A stretch of DNA of 64,000 nt. Source: Virgibacillus sp. MSP4-1. Its GTDB lineage: Bacteria > Bacillota > Bacilli > Bacillales > Alkalibacillaceae. Positions 44,766 to 61,496 of this stretch are shown piece after piece. Made by a program: the position numbers and the translations under genes. The stretch is taken from contig NZ_CP048021.1 of the NCBI RefSeq assembly GCF_010092505.1, forward strand, positions 2,294,001 to 2,358,000, written 5' to 3'. The notes under the pieces were generated by a model. The model saw nothing but the letters and a program-made list of their open reading frames with translations, was not told the origin of the DNA and made no database searches. The stretch's first letter is position 1. Every line of letters starts with the position of its first letter.

Positions 44766-45865
44766 CAGCCATCCACCTCTCCCAGCACAATATCAACGCC
44801 ACCCAAAATAGCGATCAAATTGGCCATATTTTCTCCTTCCAGCAATTTGGGCAGGATTTGCAGATTGTAAAAGGAAGGCCTGCGAAACTTCAGACGATAG
44901 GGGGTTTTCTTTCCATCACTAGCAATATAGCAGCCAATCTCCCCCCGCGGAGATTCAATACGAACATAGACTTCACCCTTGGGCGGCTTAATAATCCGGG
45001 GAACTTTTCCCATTGTTTTCCCGCCTTCAGGGAACTGCTCAACCGCCTGTTCTAAGATTTTCAGAGATTCCTCCATTTCAGACATACGGCATAAGTAGCG
45101 GGACCAGGCATCCCCTGTTTCACCCACAGGGACATCAAAGTCAAACCGGTCATAAATAGAATAAGGCTGCTCTTTTCTCAGGTCGTAAGGAACCCCTGTA
45201 CACCGGAGATTTGCTCCGCTTAAGGAATATTGAATGGCCTCCTCCTGTGTATACTGACCCACACCTTTGACACGATTCAGAAAGATTTCATTGCCTGTAA
45301 CCAGTTCATGATATCCATCCAATTGCTCTCTCATATAGGGAATAAAATCCCGGACTTTATCCACCCATCCATCAGGAGCATCCCACTTCACACCGCCAAT
45401 CCGCATGTAGTTGAATGTAAGACGGGCTCCACAAAGTTCGTTTAGTAGATTTATAATCATTTCCCTCTCCCGAAATGCATACAAAAATGGACTTGTTGTT
45501 CCAATGTCCATTAAATAAGTGCCATACCATACGAGGTGGCTGGCGATCCTTCCCAGCTCCATGGCAATGACACGTAAATATTCCGCACGTTCCGGCACTT
45601 CCAAATCCATAAGCGTCTCCACTGCATGACAGATCACATAGTTATTCGTCATAGCTGACAGGTAATCCATCCGGTCTGTATACGGTATAATTTGCGTATA
45701 CTGCAGATCCTCGGCCAGTTTTTCCGTACCTCTATGTAAATAACCAATCACAGGTGTAGCTTCCTTAATGATTTCTCCGTCCACTTTCACGACCAGGCGA
45801 AACACCCCATGGGTACTGGGATGCTGCGGACCGACATTTAACAGCATTTCCTCGGTACGAATCAT
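44765..45865 (-). CDS. nuoD: NADH-quinone oxidoreductase subunit D
   Basis: A 366-residue peripheral subunit, related to the large subunit of NiFe hydrogenases, that lines the quinone site. NVGPQHPSTHGVFRLVVKVD near the N-terminus holds the His that contacts quinone, with GYLHRGTEKLAE, YTDRMDYLSAM and ESPRGEIGCYIASDG further on. Unlike in E. coli it is not fused to subunit C. It lies three bases after nuoC. Confidence 0.95.
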   Translation of the reverse strand: MIRTEEMLLNVGPQHPSTHGVFRLVVKVDGEIIKEATPVIGYLHRGTEKLAEDLQYTQIIPYTDRMDYLSAMTNNYVICHAVETLMDLEVPERAEYLRVIAMELGRIASHLVWYGTYLMDIGTTSPFLYAFREREMIINLLNELCGARLTFNYMRIGGVKWDAPDGWVDKVRDFIPYMREQLDGYHELVTGNEIFLNRVKGVGQYTQEEAIQYSLSGANLRCTGVPYDLRKEQPYSIYDRFDFDVPVGETGDAWSRYLCRMSEMEESLKILEQAVEQFPEGGKTMGKVPRIIKPPKGEVYVRIESPRGEIGCYIASDGKKTPYRLKFRRPSFYNLQILPKLLEGENMANLIAILGGVDIVLGEVDG

Positions 45866-45868
45866 TCG

Positions 45869-46624
45869 CTACACCTCCACATCATACGGTTCATAGTCTT
45901 TGCGAAGAGGATAGCCCTCCCAGTCCTCCCCGAGCATAATTCGTTTCAAATCGGGATGATTCTCAAAGGTTATCCCCAGCAAATCGTAGGCCTCATTTTC
46001 CGGCCAGTTCGCCCCCTTCCACAGAGGAACGAGAGACGGAATGACAGGATGGTCCCGGTCGAGCTTTACCTTTAAAGCCACAGACTGTTTTTTTGTCATA
46101 GAGTATAAATATACGTAGATTTCCATATGACTTTCATAATCAATTCCGTGTAAATCAGACAAAAACTGAAACTGCAATTCTTCATGATCTCTAAGGAGTT
46201 GGGCAATGGAAAAGTAGCTCTTTGGGGTCGCTGTGATGGTAGGAAGTTCTTTGGATGAACGATTGACGAACGCTTCATCAATGGCATCGTCACCGAGACT
46301 GTTTTTTATCATTTTTATATAGTGGTCTAATAATGGATGGTTGGGTGATGGTTCCTGTTTTTCGGGTGGCTGATCTTTTTTCGTGCGTTTTTTCCGTGGA
46401 CGTTTTGATTGATCAGACTTGGAGGTGGTTTCTGTTGAATCAGCTTTAGGCGGGCGGTCTGAAGGCTGGTGGATTTTATCTGATTCTGCAGCGGATGCAT
46501 CTTCCTGGTTTTCTGGTGCTGGTTTCTGATTTTCCTGTTCTTTTGGCTTTGCTTCTCCGGTTTCTTCTGATTTTGAATTTATATCCTGATTTTGTTTTGG
46601 TTTGTTTTCATTTTCCTCTGTCAT
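45869..46624 (-). CDS. nuoC: NADH-quinone oxidoreductase subunit C with disordered N-terminal extension
   Basis: A 251-residue peripheral subunit of complex I. The conserved part (about 95-251) has [39 protein letters not shown] and LRKDYEP at the end. Residues 1-95 are a low-complexity, charged extension rich in Glu, Lys, Gln, Asn and Pro; similar extensions occur in other Bacillus NuoC proteins, with unknown purpose. It overlaps nuoB by 4 bases. Confidence 0.93.
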   Translation of the reverse strand: MTEENENKPKQNQDINSKSEETGEAKPKEQENQKPAPENQEDASAAESDKIHQPSDRPPKADSTETTSKSDQSKRPRKKRTKKDQPPEKQEPSPNHPLLDHYIKMIKNSLGDDAIDEAFVNRSSKELPTITATPKSYFSIAQLLRDHEELQFQFLSDLHGIDYESHMEIYVYLYSMTKKQSVALKVKLDRDHPVIPSLVPLWKGANWPENEAYDLLGITFENHPDLKRIMLGEDWEGYPLRKDYEPYDVEV

Positions 46625-47139
46625 GTATTTGTCACCCGCTTTCCCGTTTTTGCTTCATAGCGAATTTTTTCCTGGAGCTTATTGATTCCATAGATGAGTG
46701 CTGCCGGGTTTGGCGGACAGCCAGGAATATAAACATCGACGGGAACGACCTGGTCGACACCTTTGACGACTGAGTAGGAATAAACATAAGGTCCTCCTGC
46801 TGTTGCACAGGATCCCATGGCAATCACCCATTTCGGCTCAGGCATCTGATCATAGAGTCTGCGAATAATCGGAGCCATTTTTTTTGTGACGGTACCTGAA
46901 ACAATCATGCAGTCGGAATGTCTGGGTGATGAACGGAAGATGGATCCAAACCGGTCTAAATCATAATGGGAGGAGCCGACGCCCATCATTTCAATCGCGC
47001 AGCAGGCCAAGCCAAACTGCACAGGCCAGAGCGAGTTGCTTCGTGCCCAGGATTTAAGCTGTTCGAGCGTCACAAAAAAGACATTCCGTTGCATTTCCTC
47101 CCGTTCCTGCACTGAAATATCCTCAAGATTCATCTCCAT
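46621..47139 (-). CDS. nuoB: NADH-quinone oxidoreductase subunit B (N2 cluster)
   Basis: A 172-residue subunit that binds cluster N2, the last iron-sulfur centre before quinone. Ligands are visible: the tandem cysteines in [24 protein letters not shown] and [11 protein letters not shown]. It overlaps nuoA by 10 bases and nuoC by 4. The N-terminus is acidic. Confidence 0.95.
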   Translation of the reverse strand: MEMNLEDISVQEREEMQRNVFFVTLEQLKSWARSNSLWPVQFGLACCAIEMMGVGSSHYDLDRFGSIFRSSPRHSDCMIVSGTVTKKMAPIIRRLYDQMPEPKWVIAMGSCATAGGPYVYSYSVVKGVDQVVPVDVYIPGCPPNPAALIYGINKLQEKIRYEAKTGKRVTNT

Positions 47140-47504
47140 TTAAGCACTCCCTTTTTCCATGCATAGACTAATCCGAGAAACAGAACGACAATAAACATCA
47201 GCATCTCAATCAGGGCAAAAATCCCCAGTTGCTCATAGGCCACTGCCCATGGATATAAAAAGACCGTCTCCACATCAAATAAAACAAACATTAACGCAAA
47301 CAAATAATAGCTGACATTAAATCGGACTCTCGCATCCTGAAAAGGCTCAATCCCGCTTTCATAGATTTTCCGTTTGGCTTTTGTCGGTTCATGCGGACGC
47401 AAAAGCCTTCCTGCCGTTAAGGCCACAATCGGGAGCATAACGGCAATGAGCATGAAAACAACAATCATTGTATAACTGTTCTGATAGACATGAAGAGAGT
47501 CCAT
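47130..47504 (-). CDS. nuoA: NADH-quinone oxidoreductase subunit A
   Basis: A 124-residue membrane subunit with three helices and the conserved loop [20 protein letters not shown] near residue 49, plus [12 protein letters not shown] in the second helix with its acidic pair. It is the first gene of the operon; the promoter lies 60-90 bases upstream. The operon has A, B, C, D, H, I, J, K, L, M, N and no E, F or G, the form usual in Bacillaceae, in which the electron donor is uncertain. Confidence 0.95.
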   Translation of the reverse strand: MDSLHVYQNSYTMIVVFMLIAVMLPIVALTAGRLLRPHEPTKAKRKIYESGIEPFQDARVRFNVSYYLFALMFVLFDVETVFLYPWAVAYEQLGIFALIEMLMFIVVLFLGLVYAWKKGVLKWR

Positions 47505-47561
47505 GGCTTCACCTCTATTAATCTATTTTTCGGAATACTCAAAATTTTAGCAACCGCTTTC

Positions 47562-47590
47562 ATTATAGCACGGTTACCAGAAATTGTCGA
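47562..47590 (-). promoter_or_regulatory. Sigma-A promoter of the nuo operon
   Basis: Minus strand: TCGACA (47585-47590), 17 bases, TATAAT (47562-47567), with a TG one base before the -10 (TGCTATAAT). Five of six and six of six consensus bases, about 60 bases before nuoA. Confidence 0.85.
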
Positions 47591-47659
47591 TAGCGCAGGG
47601 GTTATAGACATTTTCATTTGTTATATTTGTATGCCCCGGGGATCAGGGTCATGCAGGAA

Positions 47660-48990
47660 AATTGAATGGCGTGGTGGGAATTGGGGTGGGAATTGGGGTG
47701 GGGTGGATCAATTGCGGATGGATTCGATTAATCGGGGATGAGACGGATTAATTGCGGATGGATTCGATTAATTCGGGTTGGGCTGGATCAATTGCGGCTG
47801 GTGTGGTTCAATAAGGTCTGATCCGGTTCGATCAGGGGTGGATTGGATCAATTAGGTATTTTCAGGTTTAATTAGTTTTTTTCAGGACGATAATGGACAT
47901 TTCCGGCTTAAATACGCTCATCCGGATTAATCTTTCTCAATTCTGGCTTAATTATTTTCCATTCTGGTTGAATTATCTCCAAAACAGGCTGAATTCCGGT
48001 GGAGAGTGGATTAATTTTTTACCTTATGGATTAATTCTGCCTGTCCGGGATTAATTCCTAAACTCCCGGATCAATTCCCGACTCCAGGGATTAATCCGGA
48101 TAATTTGGGCTTAATTAACTATCTGTTGGCTTAATCCATTATCCCCAGGACGATATCCGCCTTTTCCGGCTTAAATACGCTCATCCCGGATCAATCTTTC
48201 TCAATTCTGGCTTAATTATTTTCCATTCTGGTTGAATTATCTCCAAAACAGGCTGAATTCCGGTGGAGAGCGGATCAATCTTTTACCTTATGGATTAATT
48301 CTGCCTGTCCGGGATTAATTCCTAAACTCCCGGATCAATTCCCGACTCCAGGGTTTAATCCGGATAATTTGGGCTTAATTAACTCTCTGTTGGCTTAATC
48401 CATTATCTTCAGGACGATAATTGACATTTCCGGCTTAAATACGCTCATCCCGGATTAATCTTTCTCAATTCTGGCTTAATTATTTTCCATTCTGGTTGAA
48501 TTATCTCCAAAACAGGCTGAATTCCGGTGGAGAGCGGATCAATCTTTTACCTTATGGATTAATTCTGCCTGTCCGGGATTAATTCCTAAACTCCCGGATC
48601 AATTCCCGACTCCAGGGATTAATCCGGATTATTTGGGCTTAATTAACTATCTGTTGGCTTAATCCATTATTTCCTGGACGATATCCGCTTCTTCCTGCTT
48701 AAATACGCTCCATCCGGATCAATCTTTCTCAATTCTGGCTTAATTATTTTCCATTCTGGTCTAATTATTTTTAAACCAGGCTTAATTCCGGTGGGAACTG
48801 GATTAATTATTGCATTTATAACTGAATTATGTTCTCTCTGGATTAATTCCCGATCTCAATGATTAATTCTGCCCGTCCCGGATCAATTCCCAACCTCGAG
48901 GATTAATCCCACCCGTCCCGGATCAATCCCGACCCCGGGGACTAATCCCTCACTCTCCAGCCTAATTCCCGCCCGTGTCCATCCCTGCAT
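47660..48990 (-). repeat. Phased-word array F: words in 263-264 bp units of 13 words, G4-prone left edge
   Basis: Words point to the minus strand (GGATTAATTC, GGCTTAATT, GGATCAATTC, GGTTGAATT). The marker (A/T)GGACGATA occurs at 47884, 48147, 48411 and 48675, spaced 263, 264 and 264; each unit holds 13 words. The marker CTGTTGGCTTAATCC gives the same spacing (48123, 48387, 48651). The left edge is G-rich, with GGG-N4-GGGG-T-GGG-N4-GGGG-T-GGGG at 47676-47703, able to form a G-quadruplex; the right edge is C-rich (48840-48985). It fills the gap between the nuo promoter and the atp terminator. Confidence 0.96.
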
Positions 48991-48997
48991 AAACAAC

Positions 48998-49034
48998 AAA
49001 ACCGGAATTCCCCATATACGAGAATTCCGGTTTT
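48998..49034. terminator. Terminator of the atp operon
   Basis: AAAACCGGAATTC (48998-49010) pairs with GAATTCCGGTTTT (49022-49034), a perfect 13 bp stem with T-runs in both directions, 12 bases after atpC. Confidence 0.95.
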
Positions 49035-49045
49035 CATTAAACTAT

Positions 49046-49471
<426 letters not shown>

Positions 49472-49494
49472 CTAATTAGAAAGTTGCACTTCCC

Positions 49495-50922
<1,428 letters not shown>

Positions 50923-50938
50923 TTACTGCATTCATGTC

Positions 50939-51805
<867 letters not shown>

Positions 51806-51843
51806 TCACCACCTTTTTCTGGACTAGCCATTATGCAAATCAC

Positions 51844-53358
<1,515 letters not shown>

Positions 53359-53369
53359 TCACCCCTATC

Positions 53370-54534
<1,165 letters not shown>

Positions 54535-54547
54535 TCATGTTAATGTT

Positions 54548-54622
54548 GGAGGCTAAGCTCCAGGTTAAGGGTTAAACAATCGTTTGTTTGTGAAACGAAT
54601 AAGCCTGGAGCTTCAGGCCTCC
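54548..54622 (-). ncRNA. Large stem-loop in the atpE-atpF intergenic transcript
   Basis: GGAGGCTAAGCTCCAGG (54548-54564) pairs with CCTGGAGCTTCAGGCCTCC (54604-54622) through two long helices with a small bulge; an inner CGTTT/AAACG hairpin fills the loop. It lies inside the atp mRNA between atpE and atpF. It could stabilise the upstream atpE message or act as a processing or partial termination site, and so help give the c subunit its excess; this is inference. Confidence 0.6.
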
Positions 54623-54744
54623 GGGTTTTTCTGAGATCTTACGGTTGATGTTTGCTGATTTGGCTGCGAACCGGTTTCAGACCGTTATGAGCATAATCCA
54701 GTTCATGATAAAAAGATCACTTTATGTATTATGCTGTCAGTCTG

Positions 54745-54930
54745 AGGGTGCGCCTCCGCTTTTCTTTGGCTAGCTGCGGCTCCCAGGCCCAAGCGATCAT
54801 AAGCAAAATTTCCTGCGCGGCCAAAGTGCAGGCCACTCCGGATATTCTGCTTATGCCGTCGGGCCTAAACGGTCGCCTCCGCTTTTCTTTGGCTAGCTCC
54901 AGGGCCTAAACCAAGACCCTTCCGCTTTTA
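54745..54930. repeat. Dispersed-type repeat in the atp operon (25 bp direct repeats around an inverted core)
   Basis: CGCCTCCGCTTTTCTTTGGC followed by TAGCT occurs at 54751-54775 and again at 54874-54898, flanking CATAAGCA ... TGCTTATG (54792-54857, inverted). The word CGCCTCCGCTTTTCTTTGGC strongly resembles an element I recall as abundant between genes in Bacillaceae. Here it has been inserted inside an operon between atpE and atpF. Confidence 0.8.
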
Positions 54931-54933
54931 AAC

Positions 54934-55167
<234 letters not shown>

Positions 55168-55189
55168 TTAGTTTTTTTCAATATAAATA

Positions 55190-56303
<1,114 letters not shown>

Positions 56304-56304
56304 G

Positions 56305-56523
56305 TCAGTTATCTCCTGTATATTTATTGACTAAGTTAATTGTGCCATAAACCCCTGCACTCAAGCCAATAATAAGTCCAATAATCAGAAAAATTGGTGA
56401 TGTTCCCAGCTTCTGGTCAATCCACCTGCCGACAAAAATACCCACCAGCGTACTCCCTGACAAATAGGAAACAATCGCACTTGTCAACGCAAAGGCATGA
56501 AAAGGCTTTTGATCCTTACCCAT
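56305..56523 (-). CDS. AtpZ/AtpI-family small membrane protein
   Basis: A 72-residue protein with two hydrophobic helices. STLVGIFVGRWIDQKLGTSP and IIGLIIGLSAGVYGTINLV match the AtpZ family, which in alkaliphilic Bacillus acts with AtpI in magnesium/calcium transport and ATP synthase function. It is the first gene after the atp promoter and is one base from atpI. This extra gene is absent from the B. subtilis operon as I remember it. Confidence 0.85.
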   Translation of the reverse strand: MGKDQKPFHAFALTSAIVSYLSGSTLVGIFVGRWIDQKLGTSPIFLIIGLIIGLSAGVYGTINLVNKYTGDN

Positions 56524-56589
56524 GAGGTCACCTCCATGGGTTTTTCATTCAAATTCCCTTGTGTGAAAACCCTATCATACACCTAGATT

Positions 56590-56618
56590 AGCATACAATA
56601 GTCCCCTTTTTGTGTCAA
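56590..56618 (-). promoter_or_regulatory. Sigma-A promoter of the atp operon
   Basis: Minus strand: TTGACA (56613-56618), 17 bases, TATGCT (56590-56595): a perfect -35 and four of six in the -10. A GGGTTTT/AAAACCC stem (56538-56572) lies in the leader. Confidence 0.85.
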
Positions 56619-56636
56619 TAATATCACAATTTAAAA

Positions 56637-58925
56637 TTAAGATGGGTGTTGTAAAAGTTGAAAATCTGTCACAATTGAACTGTATTTTTGGCCGTTTAAC
56701 ACCTTGACAAGCGCAAGATATTGGTCTTCCCCAACTTCTTTTCTCGGGATAACCCCGTCGATCATGCCCGCTTCTACATCTTTTTTCTGAACGATGGTTT
56801 TTATATAGCGCAGAGTTTCCGGATCATAAAGATCAACCGTTAACTCTTCTGCACCATCAGGCAGATACATCCGGTATTTAAGCTGATTTTGCTCAAATGG
56901 TGAGACCGACAGCTCCAACCCGTCAATTTTGGGATAGTCGGCCGTTTGATTAACAAATAAGTAAGGCAGCTTTCTGGATTTGTTTTCATTATATAGGGTC
57001 AGCCAGCCCTGATGCAGTCCTTTTTGTAAATTTCCAGAATGTACCCGGAGATTTATACTGATTTTCTTTTTCTCACCTGGATTCAGATAAAAGGTCTGCG
57101 GAACCTCCCACGTAACTCCATCTGAATCATCCGGAATCTCAAATCGGAATTTTTTCTTTTGATCGGATCTATTTTCAATCATCATAGTTACCGTTTTCGT
57201 TTCGTTTCGTTTTGTAACTTTTCCAAATGTAAGCCGGCTACCATGGATAAGAACTTCAGGGTTTATGCTTTGTTCAGGTTGAATTTCCCCCATCCCCTGT
57301 GCAATAGGAGCATATAAGTCACCTTGCTCGTTCTTGAAAGGCGTTGCGGTTGATAGAACGGCAGCCTTCATTCTTTCCGGACTCCAATCCGGGTGGGCCT
57401 CTTTAATCAGGGCAAGAACCCCGGTAACAAACGGCGCCGCCATACTCGTCCCCTGCAGTTCCTGATACCCCCCTGGAACTGTACTTGCAATGTTTACTCC
57501 TGGAGCGAGCACTTCCGGTTTAATATCCCAATTGGCGACAACCGGACCCTTGGAACTGAAGGAGGCCAGCTTATCCTCCATATGCTTGTAGGAGGTACGG
57601 AGCCACAAATCTTTCTCCGCCTTTTCCAGCAGCCATTTCCCTTGCTTTTTTGAAACGGCAGCAACCGGAATCGATGGCGGTACGGTCAATCCACCCTCAA
57701 GCTTACCTTTTTCATTATTATAAATAATCGCTGCGACAGCCCCTGCTTCTTCTGCCTGCTGTACTTTTTCCGTAAAGGGAATATCGCCTCGTTCAAAGAG
57801 CACAATTTTTCCTTCCGCATCTTCAACAGGCTCTTTACCTAAGCCTCCATCCACCAATTTATAGGGCTTCTGAAGATTCCATTCCGGCGCACCCATCATT
57901 GGGGTTAAGCCAATTGCTTTGTCATCCAGGGGCGCCGTTACATAAGGTATTTTCATTTCTGTAATCGATGCCCCTACAGAAAGAGCCTTGACGGATGTGG
58001 CAGGCGAGGAGACGGTCCAGTTTTCCGGGCCGGAGTTTCCGTTGGCAATCACTACCGCCACCCCTTGATCAATCGCTCGGTTCACCGCCATACTTGTCGG
58101 CCAGTCCGGACTATTCACGGTGCTTCCAAGAGACAGATTAATGATATCCATCCCATCTTCTACCGCCCGTTCTATAGCCGCAATGATTCCCACGGACGAA
58201 CCCACACCACCAGGGCCGAGCGCGCGGTAGGCATAGATGTCCGCATCCGGCGCCACACCTTTCATCTCTCCATTAGCGGCAATGATCCCCGACACATGGG
58301 AGCCGTGTAATGTCGGCGGACCCTGAGCTGGGAGGGTTTCCATCGGGTCCTCATCAAATTCCACAACGTCATAGCCGCCGTGATAATTGGACTTTAAATC
58401 CGGATGTTCATAGGCGATGCCGGTATCGATTACGCCAACCTTAACGCCTTCCCCGGTATATTCGGAATCTACTGGGCGGTCAGGGGGCTCTATGGCATCA
58501 GCGTTTTGCGGACTTTGGTTTTGTTTTGCAGGTGATTCGGAAGCTTTTTCTGCTTCAGAACGGTCTGACTGATTGTCTTTCTTTGTCTGCTGATTGGATT
58601 GCCATGACGGCTGGGGTACTTTATAGGTCTTTGCCGGAAACACATGCTGGATAAAATCTTCCTTGTCAATATCATAAACATCTTTCGCTTCCCCTTTAAT
58701 CGCCAGGGCGTTAAGCAGCGTATCATACACATGTACAACTTCCACAAATGGATGATAGTCTTCTATGTAATCCTTCCATTTATAAGGATCCCCCTCCACT
58801 TCAACAATAACAGAAACCTCCTCCCCCAGAGCGGAGACCTTTTTCAGGGGAATTGTTGGCTTGAATATGGTTGCTGTGACGATGAAAAGAATGATGGTCG
58901 TATGAGTGATGGCTTTAAAGTTCAT
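56637..58925 (-). CDS. Secreted subtilisin-family serine protease with PA domain (Vpr-like)
   Basis: A 762-residue S8 peptidase. Residues 1-33 are a signal peptide (hydrophobic 9-20, VSA near 32); 35-95 look like an inhibitor I9 propeptide; 100-150 are a Gln/Ser/Asn-rich linker. The catalytic domain has Asp167 (VGVIDTG), His207 (LHGSHVSG) and Ser494 (GTSMAAPFVTG), with oxyanion Asn297 (GNSGPEN). A protease-associated (PA) domain is inserted at about 340-440 (IVLFERGDIPFTEKVQQAEE). C-terminal beta-rich regions follow. This order is that of Vpr, the minor extracellular protease of B. subtilis. The gene stands alone between the atp promoter region and array G. Confidence 0.9.
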   Translation of the reverse strand: MNFKAITHTTIILFIVTATIFKPTIPLKKVSALGEEVSVIVEVEGDPYKWKDYIEDYHPFVEVVHVYDTLLNALAIKGEAKDVYDIDKEDFIQHVFPAKTYKVPQPSWQSNQQTKKDNQSDRSEAEKASESPAKQNQSPQNADAIEPPDRPVDSEYTGEGVKVGVIDTGIAYEHPDLKSNYHGGYDVVEFDEDPMETLPAQGPPTLHGSHVSGIIAANGEMKGVAPDADIYAYRALGPGGVGSSVGIIAAIERAVEDGMDIINLSLGSTVNSPDWPTSMAVNRAIDQGVAVVIANGNSGPENWTVSSPATSVKALSVGASITEMKIPYVTAPLDDKAIGLTPMMGAPEWNLQKPYKLVDGGLGKEPVEDAEGKIVLFERGDIPFTEKVQQAEEAGAVAAIIYNNEKGKLEGGLTVPPSIPVAAVSKKQGKWLLEKAEKDLWLRTSYKHMEDKLASFSSKGPVVANWDIKPEVLAPGVNIASTVPGGYQELQGTSMAAPFVTGVLALIKEAHPDWSPERMKAAVLSTATPFKNEQGDLYAPIAQGMGEIQPEQSINPEVLIHGSRLTFGKVTKRNETKTVTMMIENRSDQKKKFRFEIPDDSDGVTWEVPQTFYLNPGEKKKISINLRVHSGNLQKGLHQGWLTLYNENKSRKLPYLFVNQTADYPKIDGLELSVSPFEQNQLKYRMYLPDGAEELTVDLYDPETLRYIKTIVQKKDVEAGMIDGVIPRKEVGEDQYLALVKVLNGQKYSSIVTDFQLLQHPS

Positions 58926-58959
58926 TGTTGATACGCTCCCACTTTTTTCTTATTAGTTT

Positions 58960-60240
58960 TTGCTGTGGAGCCTGGGATTATTCAGGTGGATGCGGGGGAA
59001 TTCGGGTGGTGTTTTCGGGATTGGGCCGGGTGTGGCGGTGGTGGTGGAATTCGGCGGGGGTTGGCGGGATTGAGCCTCGTTTGGTGGCGGTAGTGGCGGA
59101 ATTCGGCTTGAATTGTTGGAATTGAGCCGATTTTATTAAATTCATTCTTTTTTATTTAAAATCTGTCCACTCAGCACGGGATTAAGCCGTTTTCGAAATG
59201 ATTGATCCTGTTCGAGACTGAATTAGTCCTATTTTCAAAATATTTCGTCCACTTTTTGAATGAATTCGTCCTGTTTTCAGATTCATCTGTCCTTTAATAA
59301 TTGAATTGATCCTGAAAAAGGATAATTTATCATTTATTAACGGAATTAAGCTGGTTGAGGCACGATTCGGCCTGGATTTCCCGAATTAAGCTGGTTTTAT
59401 TAGATTTATTCCTTTTCATTTAATATCTGTCCGCTCAACCCGGAATTAAGCCGTTTTCGAAATGATTAATCCTGTTCGAGACTGAATCTGTCCTGTTTTT
59501 AAAATAATTCATCCATTTTTTAAATGAATTCATCCTGTTTTCGAATTCATTTGTCCTTTAATAATTGAATTGATCCTGAAAAAGGATAATTTATCATTTA
59601 TTAACGGAATTAAGCTGGTTGAGGCACGATTCGGCCTGGATTTCCGGAATTAAGCTGGTTTTATTAGATTTATTCCTTTTCATTTAATATCTGTCCGCTC
59701 TACCCGGAATTAAGCCGTTTTCGAAATGATTAATCCTGTTCCTGCATGTATTCGTCCTGTTTTTAAAATAATTCATCCATTTTTTAAATGAATTCATCCT
59801 GTTTTCGAATTCATCTGTCCTTTAATAATTGAATTGATCCTGAAAAAGAATAATTTATCATATTTTACCGGAATTGAGCTGGTTGAGGCACGATTCGGCC
59901 TGGATTTCCGGAATTGTGCCGATTTTATTAAATTCAATCTTTTTTATTTAAAATCTGTCCGCTCAGCACGGGATTAAGCCGTTTTCGAAATGATTAATCC
60001 TGTTCCAGACTGAATCTGTCTTATTTTAAAAATAATTCGTCCACTTTTTGAATGAATTCGTCCTGTTTTCAAAATTATTTTTCCGTTAATCAGCGAATTG
60101 ATCCTAAACATTCATGATTTAACTTTTTTAACTGAATTAAGCCTGATCATTAGGAATTCGTCCAAAATACAGCTAATTAAGCCAATTTAACCGTAATTAA
60201 GCCAGACTGCCAGCAATTATGCCAGCCCTCCCGTATTTAA
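58960..60240 (+). repeat. Phased-word array G: words in 264 bp units of 13 words
   Basis: Words with cores ATTAAGCC, ATTAATCC, ATTCATCC, ATTGATCC, ATTCGTCC and ATCTGTCC fill the gap between the protease and mnaA. The marker CTGGTTGAGGCACGATTCGG occurs at 59351, 59615 and 59879, exactly 264 bases apart; 13 words per unit. The left edge (58980-59105) is G-rich (GGTGG, GGCGG), the right edge (60170-60260) has more C and CCA. The unit sequence is different from those of arrays B and F although the length is the same. Confidence 0.96.
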
Positions 60241-60283
60241 GCCACATCAATCCAGACTACAGACACAATATAAATTTTCCCAA

Positions 60284-60320
60284 ACCAAAACAAAAACCTG
60301 ACCCTTATAAGAGTCAGGTT
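60284..60320 (-). terminator. Terminator of the upp-mnaA transcript
   Basis: AACCTGAC (60295-60302) pairs with GTCAGGTT (60313-60320); the minus strand then reads TTTTGTTTTGG. Confidence 0.9.
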
Positions 60321-60349
60321 ATACAAAGCCAGATCAGATTCTCTAATTT

Positions 60350-61468
60350 TCATTGCTCACCAAAGTGGGATAATATAGCGTCTGCGATTCTTCCGGAGGC
60401 CTGTCCGTCGCCATATGGATTGGAGGCGCGGGCCATCCGGGCATGGGCTGTTTCATCCGAAAGCAGTTCATCGGCCATGGTGAAAATCGCCTCTTCCTCT
60501 GTGCCTGCGAGTTTCAATGTGCCGGCTTCCACGCCTTCAGGTCTTTCGGTTGTGTCCCTGAGAACGAGGACCGGTACACCGAGGGATGGTGCTTCCTCCT
60601 GGACTCCTCCTGAATCGGTCAGGATCAGGTGACTTTTGGCGGCAAAGTTATGAAAATCCAGGACCTCAAGGGGTTCGATGAGGTCAATGCGGTCATGATC
60701 TCCCAGAATTTCCTTTGCTGTCTGCTGTACGACGGGATTCAGATGCACAGGATAGATGACCTGGATATCCTCATGCTTGTCGGTCAAACGTTTGATTGAA
60801 CGAAACATCTGCTCCATTTTGCCACCTAAATTTTCCCGGCGATGGGCGGTCACCAGTACCAGTCGCCTTCCTTCCGCCTTTTTTAATCCCTCGTGTTTAT
60901 AATCAGGGCGGACCGTTGTTTTTAAAGCATCGATGGCTGTATTGCCTGTGACGAAAATCTGTTGCTGCTTTTTTCCTTCCTGAAGCAGGTTTTGCTCAGC
61001 CTGAAGGGTCGGGGCAAAATGCAGATCAGCCATAACCCCTGTCAGCTGACGGTTCATTTCTTCCGGGAAAGGAGAATATTTATTCCAGGTGCGCAGGCCA
61101 GCCTCCACATGACCAACCGGAATCTGATTATAATAGGCGGCCAGGCTTGCTGTGAAGGTGGTCGTCGTATCCCCATGGACCAAAACCATGTCAGGCTCGG
61201 TTTCCTTCATCACTTGATCGAGACCTTCAAGAGCCCTCGTAGTGATTTCAGCCAGGGTCTGCCGCTGTTTCATAATATTTAAATCAAAATCTGGTTCAAT
61301 TCCGAAAAGGCCCAGGACCTGATCCAGCATTTCCCGGTGCTGGGCAGTAACGGTTACGATCGGTTCGAACTGTTTGTTGCGCTTTTTTAATTCTAAAACC
61401 AAGGGTGCCATTTTGATCGCTTCAGGTCTGGTTCCAAAAATCGTCATTACTCGAAGGCGCCTGTTCAC
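60350..61468 (-). CDS. mnaA: UDP-N-acetylglucosamine 2-epimerase (MnaA/WecB)
   Basis: The non-hydrolysing epimerase that makes UDP-ManNAc from UDP-GlcNAc; UDP-ManNAc is the donor for the teichoic acid linkage unit via TagA, so this gene links to the tag genes at the window start. The 372-residue protein has FGTRPEAIKMAPLVLEL, VTAQHREMLDQVL, VHGDTTTTFTASLAA, AHRRENLGGKM and LTDSGGVQEEAPSLGVPVLV. I start at GTG 61468 (matching the family N-terminus, with GGGAG upstream) instead of the longer frame to 61534, whose extra residues overlap the end of upp. It lies 28 bases after upp, so they are probably co-transcribed. Confidence 0.95.
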   Translation of the reverse strand: MNRRLRVMTIFGTRPEAIKMAPLVLELKKRNKQFEPIVTVTAQHREMLDQVLGLFGIEPDFDLNIMKQRQTLAEITTRALEGLDQVMKETEPDMVLVHGDTTTTFTASLAAYYNQIPVGHVEAGLRTWNKYSPFPEEMNRQLTGVMADLHFAPTLQAEQNLLQEGKKQQQIFVTGNTAIDALKTTVRPDYKHEGLKKAEGRRLVLVTAHRRENLGGKMEQMFRSIKRLTDKHEDIQVIYPVHLNPVVQQTAKEILGDHDRIDLIEPLEVLDFHNFAAKSHLILTDSGGVQEEAPSLGVPVLVLRDTTERPEGVEAGTLKLAGTEEEAIFTMADELLSDETAHARMARASNPYGDGQASGRIADAILSHFGEQ

Positions 61469-61496
61469 TTCTCCCCACTCCCTAACTTTCAAAAAA

